A stretch of DNA of 64,000 nucleotides. It comes from Bolinopsis microptera. Taxonomy: Eukaryota > Ctenophora > Tentaculata > Lobata > Bolinopsidae. The stretch lies in NCBI RefSeq assembly GCF_026151205.1, contig NC_087080.1, forward strand, positions 13,587,337 to 13,651,336, given 5' to 3'. Shown one piece after another: positions 22,240 through 31,799 of the stretch. Each line of letters starts with the position of its first letter. Position 1 is the stretch's first letter. A program made the position numbers and the translations under genes. The notes under the pieces were generated by a model, which saw only the letters and a list, made by a program, of their open reading frames with translations, was not told the origin of the DNA and ran no database searches.

Positions 22240-23715
22240 GGATTATAAATTGTAAAACTTGGCTTACTTGTTTGTCTAATTGGAGAAGACAAACAAGTTG
22301 AAAACTTGGCAACATGTCGATTACAATCTCGAGTTAAAAATATAGATTATTACGTCATATAATAGAAAAACAATTTAAAATCACTCTCGCACACACACAC
22401 ATTTGTCGGTTTGTCAGTTTGTCAAGTATATAAGTATAAGTGAATATAATTGAAGTAAATGGTATCATTTTTATAATCTAGAAAAAAGTTAGAAATGTCG
22501 AATATTGAATTGATGATAATTTCTATAGCTAAATGCTAGAGTCTGGCTTCCCAGAAGTAGCGGCTCTTTTGAGGAGACCTGAAAGAGATGACTGAATGAT
22601 TAAATGAAAAATAATTATTGAACTAGACTGTATTATTGAATCAACTATCTAACACTCAAGTAACGACGAAGCAACCTTTCCCAAAGCGAGGGTATAAATA
22701 TGCTTTGTTCATTACACTTCCCAAAAACTGGCTAATAACGACAGTAAGAGTATAATGTGTCGTAACTGTCAGCATTAATGTTAATAAAAACTTCACAAAA
22801 CGCGTCGCACATATCGCAAAGTAGGTATGATGAAAGCGCAAAAATGAATTTAGTGCCGGACAAGTTGGCGATATATTTTACTGGTGCTATCTTCAAATTT
22901 TCATTTGACATAGTAATTGTTAGATTATTAGTATTACCCCGACCCGTAATAAATATGATTCATCTAGGGATGACTGGTTATTTTCTGGTAAAAATGTGGA
23001 ACTTCGTTTTGGAAATTTGCCAAATCCAAAAGATCTTACATTGATGAATTTGCCAACCCGACCACACTAAAATCCGAGCACAGCGAATAAAAAGCGGATC
23101 AAAGATTGCATCACGAGCGGCGAATGATTTCATCCTCCGTACCCCATATTTAGTGGTTATCATATTACAAAAATATTATGGCTAAGCAAGGTGGCTGCAC
23201 CGGTAGCAGAATCAATGTAAATGGCTTATACATATTGCTTAATAAGTTGAAGTCAAAGTTGAACTCAAAAAACACCATTAATGCTTAAACCTAACTGAGT
23301 CAGAGGGTGGTGAGCAATTACTAGTCCTGGTTGAGGCCGGAAGTTTGAGATCAAACCAGTGCAAGTGCTTAATTATTAATACTGAAATAAAATGTGTTGC
23401 TCTCCCTGCACATCTCAACTTGAAAGACGTTTAGGCAGTTATGTTCTGGTACATAACAAGTAACTTCCCCTCTAATATACTTAACGATCGCGATGAACGA
23501 TAAAACTGCAAATTGCAAAACCGTACAAGTTGTAGATTACTACTATACTGTGGTATGAACTTGACATGGCAAGCAGGAGGAGCTGAGAACTGATTAATGA
23601 AATGTAAGTTTATTAACCGCCGTATATAATATTTACCCATGTTACACTACCAGGGTCAGCCTCAGGGCGGTTATATATACAGGGCCCTATATAAGTATAT
23701 ACCATGGAGCCTTGG
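22240..23715. other. Intron of ODF2-like gene, non-coding
   Basis: No exon I can support. An open minus-strand piece at 22555-22590 after TTTCAG reads as a short tail with stop (SPQKSRYFWEARL), but it has only one splice border and is doubtful. Confidence 0.4.
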
Positions 23716-23717
23716 TC

Positions 23718-24880
23718 ACAGTGACGCGTAACCATGGTTACAGTGTACACATTACCATGATCACAGTGTACACGTTACCATGGTCACAGTGTACACGTAA
23801 CCATGGTTACAGTGTACACGTTACCATGGTCAGATTGTACACGTTACCATGGTCACAGTGTACACATTACCATGGTCACAGTGTACACATTACCATGATC
23901 ACAGTGTACACGTTACCATGGTCACAGTGTACACGTTACCATGGTCACAGTGTACACGTAACCATGGTTACAGTGTACACGTTACCATGGTCACATTGTA
24001 CACGTTACCACGGTCACATTGTACACGTTACCATGGTCACAGTGTACACGTTACCATGGTCACATTGTACACGTTACCATGGTCACATTGTACACGTTAC
24101 CATGGTCACATTGTACACGTTACCACGGTCACATTGTACACGTTACCATGGTCACATTGTACACGTTACCATGGTCACAGTGTACACGTTACCATGGTCA
24201 CCTTGTACACGTTACCATGGTCACAGTGTACGCGTTACCATGGTCACAGTGTACACGTTACCATGGTCACCTTGTACACGTTACCATGGTCACAGTGTAC
24301 GCGTTACCATGGTCACATTGTACACGTTACCATGGGTACAGTATACACGTTACCATGGTCACAGTGTACACGTTACCATGATCACAGTGTACGCGTTACC
24401 ATGGTCACAGTGTACACGTAACCATGGGTACAGTATACGCGTAACCATAGTCACAGTGTACACATTACCATGGTCACAGTGTACACATTACCATGATCAC
24501 AGTGTACACGTTACCATGGTCACAGTGTACACGTAACCATGGGTACAGTATACGCGTAACCATGGTTACAGTGTACACGTTACCATGGTCACAGTGTACA
24601 CGTTACCATGGTCACAGTGTACACGTAACCATGATCACAGTGTACGCGAACTACCATGGTCACAGTGTACACGTAACCATGGGTACAGTATACGCGTAAC
24701 CATGGTTACAGTGTACACGTTACCATGGTCACATTGTACACGTTACCATGGTCACAGTGTACACGTTACCATGGGTACAGTATACGCGTAACCATGGTTA
24801 CAGTGTACACGTTACCATGGGTACAATATACACGTTATTATGGTCACAGTATACGCGTAACCATGATCATAGTCTACACA
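23718..24880. repeat. 23-bp minisatellite made of two palindromes (~50 units)
   Basis: The unit GTAACCATGGTTAC + A + GTGTACAC is 23 bases. The 14-mer and the 8-mer are each perfect palindromes in the purest copies; common variants are GTTACCATGGTCAC and CACATTGTACAC. The array reads almost the same on both strands. Because 23 is not a multiple of 3 it is open in several plus-strand frames, giving long HCTRYHGH/VTMVTVYTLPWS-type frames that are not genes. It lies in the long ODF2 intron. Confidence 0.95.
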
Positions 24881-24889
24881 AAATTGCAT

Positions 24890-25818
24890 GATTACAAAAA
24901 GCCAATTACTAAAAAAACAACTATCAAGATACATTCGGGTCAACCCAAACACACCATGTACGATACCACAGAAAAAGTCACACATTAGAAAATGCTACCG
25001 CTCCTTCCGTATATCACTTATTATATTATATAAACATCACATTATGTAAGGGGGCACGCTAAGACATTATGCGGTTCTGGTTACATGAGAATACAGACAG
25101 TCTACGTGAAACGCCGGCTCCTTACTCGTCATCGCTCACTTGGGGAATTTAATTTAAAGTTCAATAATACTTGAAGACTTTAATCGTGAATTTCGTGAAT
25201 ACTATTTATAAAGTTGCCACTTTAACTCTTTTCTAAGTGCGACCTCATACTTAAAACGCTGTTTAAGTATGACCTGAAGCCGGTTGGTGAATACGGGCCT
25301 AAGATGATATAGGAATCCGAAGAATCAGTTCTGAGGAATTGGTAGTGATTTTAAAATTTGGAGTTCACCTAATTTATAATTTTGGGAAGATTTCCGAGAG
25401 TTTACAATAGCTGATCCTCCCAATACTTGAAGGCGCCAATAATAGGGTTACTGGGTTAGTATTAGATGTTCATTCCTGACAGTATTCCAGTAACTTCATA
25501 ATAAGGGTGATTATTAATCTTAATCTCTATGCGTGACTAACTTTAACACGTTTTATATGTGGCTCTGATAAACAAACTAAAACCTGACCCCAACCTTTAC
25601 CGAAGCATCTACAAAAACCGTAACCTTAACGAGAAATTTAACCCACTTCCTTATATGCGCCATGTCACACTCACATGATCAAAACAGTTTATTGCTGATA
25701 ACTCTCTATTTTAACTCGATTTTATTTAGTTAGATTCGGAATAAGTAAAACGGTAAAAAATACGTCAAATCATGATACCTTCAACCGCAGGGGGCCCTTT
25801 AAATTTTTAATTTAATTA
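24890..25818. other. Intronic non-coding stretch
   Basis: No coding signature; ordinary AT-rich sequence between the minisatellite and the DNA-transposon remnant. Confidence 0.4.
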
Positions 25819-25824
25819 GATGTA

Positions 25825-26643
25825 TTACCTTATCGGACCTTATTTGGACGGACATTACTTGAACGCTGGAGGCCCTAGCGTTCATCTTAATGTCCGTTCA
25901 AATAAAGTCCGTTCAATTAATGTCATATGACAACTATGAGAACTTTATTGTGCCGTAAGTTAACGACGGAAAGGTTCTCCTTGGTCTGCCGGAGGCCCAG
26001 AAAACTCTACTAGTATATGATGTTTTCAAGGGTCACTTGGCGGAAAAAGTCAACGAAATCATGACACTCAACAACATTATAGTTCATGAGCTAGTCCCCG
26101 CCAACATGACAAACTTGTTCCAGCCTCTAGATATTACGGTAAATCGTGTTGCCAAGGACATTGTCCGACGTTTTTATAGTTCATATTACTGAGGGGAGGT
26201 AATGAAACAGTGCTAGGAAAGCTCCACGTGATGTTAAGGTTAACCTTAAGTTGTCGAAGATAAAACCACTTCACGCCGAATGGCTTGTAAAAGTTAACAC
26301 TGAAATGCAGGACCAGGGTAGTTTGATAAAAAAGGTTTCCACAAAGCTAGAAATCACTGATACTTGTTTAAGCATGGACTATTTCATGCACGAAAACCTA
26401 TTTAATGAAGATGATATGTGATATTAGACACTGATGATGTACACATATTTTAACATTTTTACTGCTTAATGACTGCTATTCTTACTTACTGTATAAAAAA
26501 TGGATTAAAAAATCATTTGCTGAAATTAAAAAAACGTCAAAAATTTAAAAAAATTCGGATTTTTGATGGTTTTGAATGCCTTCGAGCGTTCATATTAATG
26601 TCCGTTCACAATTATGTCCGTCCAAATAAGGTCCGATAAGGTA
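25825..26643 (+). mobile_element. Decayed DNA transposon with TIRs (pogo/jerky-like)
   Basis: Terminal inverted repeats TACCTTATCGGACCTTATTT (25826) and its complement ending at 26643 frame an 818-base remnant. Further inverted blocks with GGACGGACAT and AGCGTTCAT extend inwards. GATGTA flanks both sides (25819-25824 and 26644-26649), a candidate target duplication. Inside are the remains of a DDE-type transposase on the plus strand. The short length shows a large internal deletion. Confidence 0.7.
25968..26192 (+). pseudogene. DDE transposase fragment
   Basis: The plus-strand frame reads LPEAQKTLLVYDVFKGHLAE, then NNIIVHELVPANMTNLFQPL and DITVNRVAK, ending at TGA 26190-26192. The spacing of an Asp after a hydrophobic strand, GH, and the P-x-N-x-T-x-x-x-Q-P-L-D motif is that of DDE_1 transposases (pogo, Tigger, jerky, CENP-B relatives). 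Only about 75 codons remain; the sequence beyond is full of stops. Not functional. Confidence 0.7.
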
Positions 26644-26719
26644 GATGTAGATTGATTAAGCACTCTAGAAATTAGTAACCTATTGGCTTGGAGGACTTCG
26701 CCGCTTCGACGCGCCGCGC

Positions 26720-26785
26720 AAACTAGCATTCTTGCTAGTTTCTCTCCTGACAAGATCGTTGCTCTGCTTCGCAGAGCAACGATCT
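26720..26785. repeat. Two adjacent perfect hairpins
   Basis: AAACTAGCA/TGCTAGTTT (26720-26741, 9-bp stem) is followed by AGATCGTTGCTCTGC/GCAGAGCAACGATCT (26753-26785, 15-bp perfect stem with a TTC loop). They sit in GC-rich sequence within an AT-rich intron, probably the core of a small non-autonomous element. Confidence 0.6.
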
Positions 26786-26789
26786 GGAA

Positions 26790-28280
26790 GGGTTGACATA
26801 GTCAATCAACCTATTGGCAAATGGGCTTGGATAATAATACGATAACACAAAGCAGGCATGTAGCAGCAGTATATTTAAAGTAAAATCTCATATTAAAGTA
26901 TATAGTGAGATAATGTCCATAGCCAAATAACCAAGTGTCTACATTCTGCAGCAATGTGTCCTTAAGATATAGTTCATATAGCAACTAAGTAGCAAATCAC
27001 ATTTATCAATAAATTAATTCAATATCATAGTGTCATACATAATTACTTTCCCAATTTCATCTATACATCGTAAATCCGGTAAAAAGTGAAGCGAGGAATT
27101 ATTCGTAAGGCCAGAATCGACACATTACAGCCATGAATGCTATTTTTGATGAATATGTATAGTTTTACTGAGTCTGAACGTCGCCAGCAGCTCCTCTCTA
27201 TCTCCACCATTCCTTCAATCGTTTAGTAACAAAACCTGCAGTCCTCAGGGAAGTTTAGCTAAGATAGAACTGCGTGTAAACGGTTAAGGCATTATATTTT
27301 GATAGATTAGTGCATTATATTCTGATAGACCAGTGCAACTGTTTGTGTCGAAACAAAAGCTTCTTTGAGTTTGACCTCCTGGAGTTTTCCACTCAAGTAC
27401 TCAACTTCACTTGGACAAAGCTAGCCGCTATAACGTGGAGGGAAGGTTTGAACACGACCACATCGAATGGGGTGAACACTGAACAGTAATGATATCATTC
27501 AACAACGTCACTGCATGACGCAAAAAGAAAGATGGTCTTGTTTACAAAAACTTTCACCGTATGAGTATTTTTCCGATTTTTTACGATATCCCGATCGAAT
27601 ACTTATTTTAGAAATATCTTTGCTTTCTAATTCTCATTCGTCACATAGTGACGAAAGTTTGGACTTTCGATAAGTACTTATTAAATACGTAAATTTAAAA
27701 GTACGACTAGTGCCACGTACTTTTTCGAACCAACATGTTTATTTTTAAAGATTCGACTTTTTTTGTGATAAGAAATATTATTATTGGACGCAATATTTTT
27801 AGCCAATGAACAATTCAAAACTCGTAATTTAAAAAAGTAAATCAGGACAATCAGGATAAAAATCAAAGCCAACTTAGCTTGTATTTCTATTTTAATACAG
27901 TCGTATTACTATTTTTAGACATTTTTCTTTCGTGCGTGATTTTTTTTGGGACAGTCCTTTTTATAAAAATTTAAAGGTACGTATGACACCGTCGAATTGA
28001 AAAGTACGACTAGTCCGTACTATTCATCTCAGATCTGGATCATTCGTGACATTTAATTAACACTAACAGAGGGATGGATAAAAGAAGACACCATTTTTTA
28101 GATAACTACAATACTCACTATGAAAAACTATAGACAGTACACAAATAAGCGACAAACATTTACAATTCATATCACATTCAACCATGCTAATATTTTTTTA
28201 AATGTCGAAAACTATACCAAAATCATCGTAAAATAAGATGCCAAATAATCAAGATCAAGAATGATCCATAATGTTGACTG
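26790..28280. other. Intronic/intergenic stretch downstream of lectin gene
   Basis: AT-rich. A GTACGACTAGT motif occurs at 27700-27715 and 28000-28012. No gene seen. Confidence 0.4.
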
Positions 28281-28289
28281 TCCAATGAT

Positions 28290-29315
28290 CTAAGAATCTG
28301 GGCACTGGCAAGCAAACGGTCTCCTCCTACCCTTTTTATTGTCGAATGAGTCGTCGAATTGTCCCCATCTGGAGATCGCCAGAGCATGCTGTCCGCCATT
28401 GCCTGACAGAAACTGAGCGTTATCCTTACCTGGTTTAGTCCTCCACGGCACATTCCACGTCTCCACTAACTCTCCATCCAGCCATTTCCAGACTCCCTCT
28501 TCTTCCAAATCGTTTCCACCGACCCACACCCAGTTGTTGTTGTCCCAGGTTGTCCAGGAATCGCTAGCATTCCCCAAAAAGTGCACTATAGCAGATTTTA
28601 TCTCCTGGACCTCTGCACCATTCCGAACCTTGGCCAGGTGGAGTCCAGCTGCAGCACACGCATCTTTGGCACTTTGCCAGGTCTTTGGCGTGTTGGAAAG
28701 GACGTATTTACCCTTGTAGTCGCAGGCATATGGATGTGTCTTGTACTTATAGGTGTCGTCCCATTTTCCATCGTGGTTGATCCTCATCTGGTTTTGATAA
28801 CACATTGGCTTTTCATTGCAACCCTTTTTACCATTCTTATAAGTGTTCTGGTCGGGCTGGTTTTTCATCCATTTCTTAAAATCAGTAGGATTAGATCCAT
28901 CAGCCCACTCCCAATCCGATCCATCGTAGGGTCCGGGTTTCTTCAAAAGGTTGTTCTTGGTCTTTCTTAGACCAGCCCAGACCCATTTTGTGTCAGTCCA
29001 CTTACTTTTTGGCTGCTTTTTCTCCGGGTAAGCCATTTCAAGGAGGATTTGGAGATCTTGGTTCTTTTCTTGTTCATTCACCGTCACCAGGTTTCCTTTC
29101 TCCCCCACTCCAGAGCCAATGTCAAAATTCTTGCAGTTGTTGTCCGCTTCATCGTAGGTAACTTTTTCAGAGAAGAAGACAATGTGACAGGTGGTGAAGA
29201 CTCCAGCGTCAAGTCCCTTCAATAGTTTCTTGAGTCCCTTAATCTGTCTCTTGTCCATACCCCCTGCAGCAGTGCACCCTAACACTGCCAGCAGAAGAAG
29301 ACAGTGCTTAATCAT
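28290..29315 (-). CDS. Secreted protein with two C-type lectin domains
   Basis: A single-exon minus-strand frame of 341 residues. I start it at ATG 29315 because the codons upstream are TTG and GTG. Residues 1-18 (MIKHCLLLLAVLGCTAAG) form a signal peptide. Two C-type lectin-like domains follow: CTLD1 at about 37-193 (CHIVFFSEKVTYDEADNNC, WVWAGL, QPD at the long-loop site, GKWDDT, YACD) and CTLD2 at about 197-338 (TWQSAKDACAAAGLHLAKV, WVWVGG, WKWLDGE, WGQFDD, FACQC). CTLD1 has QPD, the calcium/galactose-type motif; CTLD2 lacks EPN or QPD and may not bind sugar through calcium. A role in mucosal defence or adhesion is plausible but inferred. A TATA-like box lies upstream. The gene sits inside an ODF2 intron on the same strand, with no acceptor-like AG before its ATG. 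Confidence 0.85.
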   Translation of the reverse strand: MIKHCLLLLAVLGCTAAGGMDKRQIKGLKKLLKGLDAGVFTTCHIVFFSEKVTYDEADNNCKNFDIGSGVGEKGNLVTVNEQEKNQDLQILLEMAYPEKKQPKSKWTDTKWVWAGLRKTKNNLLKKPGPYDGSDWEWADGSNPTDFKKWMKNQPDQNTYKNGKKGCNEKPMCYQNQMRINHDGKWDDTYKYKTHPYACDYKGKYVLSNTPKTWQSAKDACAAAGLHLAKVRNGAEVQEIKSAIVHFLGNASDSWTTWDNNNWVWVGGNDLEEEGVWKWLDGELVETWNVPWRTKPGKDNAQFLSGNGGQHALAISRWGQFDDSFDNKKGRRRPFACQCPDS

Positions 29316-29354
29316 GATCAGCTCAAAACGCACCAATCAGGAGTAAATCAAGGA

Positions 29355-29370
29355 AGATTATATAATATGT
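29355..29370 (-). promoter_or_regulatory. TATA box of the lectin gene
   Basis: ATTATATAAT on the minus strand lies about 45 bases before the ATG, a fitting place for a TATA element with a short leader. Confidence 0.5.
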
Positions 29371-29379
29371 AGATCAAGA

Positions 29380-31690
29380 TATGTTCGATTAGTAAGTTAA
29401 CAATTGCACAACTGAGACTTGCAGTTTTGAGGACCTGGATAATAGTCCTCCTCCTCATCGAGAATTACAAGAGCGGTCACAGATTACGTAACCACTGACT
29501 GGAGGGTGGTCATCTTCAAATTCTCTGTTTTGATTGATAGTTTTGTGTCACGTGGTACAAAGACCGTGTTCTAATTGGTTACTCAGTCAAAGCCCATAAA
29601 GGCTCATCGAGTTCAGTCATTTTAGAGGTTTGTAAATATGAATGTTAAGCTCTACGCGTTCTACTGTTCGTAGGAAACTGTTTATAATAGTTACACATGC
29701 ATTGTTTTCTAATTACTAAAACCCTCATGGTATCAAACTTTCAGTGTACCGTGTGAACATGTGACCAGAACACTAACTCGTCAAAAGGACGATAGCTTTT
29801 ACTTTTGCTCCCCTAAAATTGCTCCATCTATACTCTGTACAGAGAAAATGCACTACAAATAAATTGAAGATGGAAAAATGTTAGATCCTCGCTAACAGTA
29901 ACAAATCTGTTTGGGCTGGTACAGTGGTACCAGTCAATTGACAGCGTCAGCTTCTATAATTGGAACTAGTCTTTAACGTGTCCGTGAGTTCTTCAGAAAA
30001 CTTCTAGACAATAATTGTGAAATTATAGAGTGGTGATTTAAGGGGGGAATGGGTATTTTTGAGAAACTTGATTTCGAGATAGCTGACCAACAAACTAGGA
30101 CTTGACACACGCTGCAACCCCTTTTGATCGCTTCGCGTGCACGAGTGGTATACAACGTGTAGCAAAATAGGACCGGTAACTGATTTTTTGAGGGGGTCCC
30201 GGACCCCAACCGCCAAACGTTGCCCGCGGGGCGACCACGCCCATATTTGGTAAATTAGGCCTAATTTAGCCATATACCCTTAACATGCCCAAAACCCAGG
30301 TTTATAGTACTCTTCTTGTAGTTAGTGGTCTCCTAAACTCGAATATGAAATTTCATCAAGATTGGACAAAAAATGACTGAGTTATGACCCAAAAACCATA
30401 TGTCCATATTTGGGCATACGCACCAAATTTGGTAAATTTCGTCCCATAAATTGGTCAAATATCAATATTTTTGAATGAGACTTACTTTATATGAAAGGTG
30501 AGCCTAAACTACATATTCTCTGTAAGTTATAGCTTTATAAATTTGTTTAAATGTGATCGATACTAAGGCGAAAAGACCACCAAAAATGAACTAAACTGCC
30601 CGTATCTTGGTTCGCGATATTCGCAGAATTGATCTCATTAAAATTGTAACAACTCAATTAGTTTTCAAAATTTTGGCATGAAATTTTCGGAATCGACTCG
30701 AAATCGCATCTCCACCTTATTTTGAGAAAAGATTTTTGATTTAGGCCTCCAAAGAAATTTGGCGGCCAAATTCCTAAATTTGCTTTGTATCACGTTGTGA
30801 CACCGACGGTCGTTTCACGATACAGGGGGAGTCGCGCACTTCGTGCGCGGCGGGTCATACAACGTATGACAAAATTTGCTCAGCAAAAAATGCCCCCCCC
30901 CCCCCCCCCTAAACAGACAAGTAGCTCAGCGCCTCTTGTATGTGCTCCAATTGATATATTAATATTGATAGATTCCCGAATTTAAAACATTAGCAATAAT
31001 AATTGTCAGTTATGCACATTGTGAGATTGAAAGATCTAGTCTCATTGTTCTAGACTCATTGTTCCACTGGCACTACTAACCTCGTTTTCTTTATTACGTA
31101 AGTCGACATCAGAAACGAGGTTGTTCGAGAGAGAATAACTCAACTTTACTTGACCTAGCTTGCTACATTAGTTTTATCCTTTATTTTCTTTTTTAAAGTT
31201 CACATGTTCACGACTCACGTAAAGTATAACTATAGATGTTGTTGCTTGTATGAGTATCATTCTTACAGTATTATCAAACTTCATGGCGTATTCTTCAAAC
31301 TTCATGGCGCACTTGCACTTCAAATTCATTTAATATTTTGAGGCATATGTTTAGTCAGTTTAGAGATGTCGAACGAAGTTCTATTAATCAAGAACTAGAA
31401 GATTCTTCGGGGGATAGCGGAGAGCAAGTACTATATATAGTAGCGGTTAATTTTAGAGGATATCAATTATCGTTGTGCGTTGGGTCGCTGGATATACATT
31501 AGATTCGAAAGCATAATAACTTGGTTCCTCGTAAACTGTAACGCAGCTGTCGCAGCCAGGAATAAGTGCGGCGATCTGTTTTCTGAAGGTGAGAGTTTTA
31601 AATTTTTCGCACATTGCCTGAATGTAAATTGAATTGCAAATTCGAGAATCTTTATTAGTAGCCAAATTGAAATAGTGAATGCTTCTTATC
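29380..31690. other. Intronic stretch with unclassified repeat-like sequence
   Basis: Positions 30180-30860 contain phrases like those of the fold-back element (GACCACGCCCATATTTGGTAAA at 30231, mirrored CGTGCACGAG/CGCACTTCGTGCGC pieces at 30137 and 30834), suggesting a related degenerate repeat. A run of about 18 C lies at 30892-30909. No coding exon is supported. Confidence 0.4.
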
Positions 31691-31696
31691 GCTCGT

Positions 31697-31794
31697 GCGC
31701 GCCACCCGACTACCATGAGCCTAAGGCTCATGGTAGTCGGGTGGTAGTCGGGTAGTCGGGTAGTCGGGTGGCTCATGGTAGTCGGGTGGCGCGC
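31697..31794. repeat. Perfect inverted repeats with GTAGTCGGGTG tandem
   Basis: Positions 31697-31721 and 31770-31794 are perfect 25-base inverted copies. A 20-bp inner hairpin (31702-31721/31725-31744, loop TAA) uses the same left arm, so two alternative folds compete. Between them lie short tandem GTAGTCGG units. Confidence 0.75.
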
Positions 31795-31799
31795 AAGTA

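Noticed and set aside
22546-22592. Extra ODF2 3' mini-exon (SPQKSRYFWEARL then stop)
   Set aside because: Only an acceptor is present, the frame is very short, and it lies upstream of an already complete conserved ending.
23712-24988. Long open frames (up to 274 codons) with HCTRYHGH/VTMVTVYT repeats
   Set aside because: Produced by the stop-free 23-bp minisatellite in several frames at once; no flanking exons or start context.
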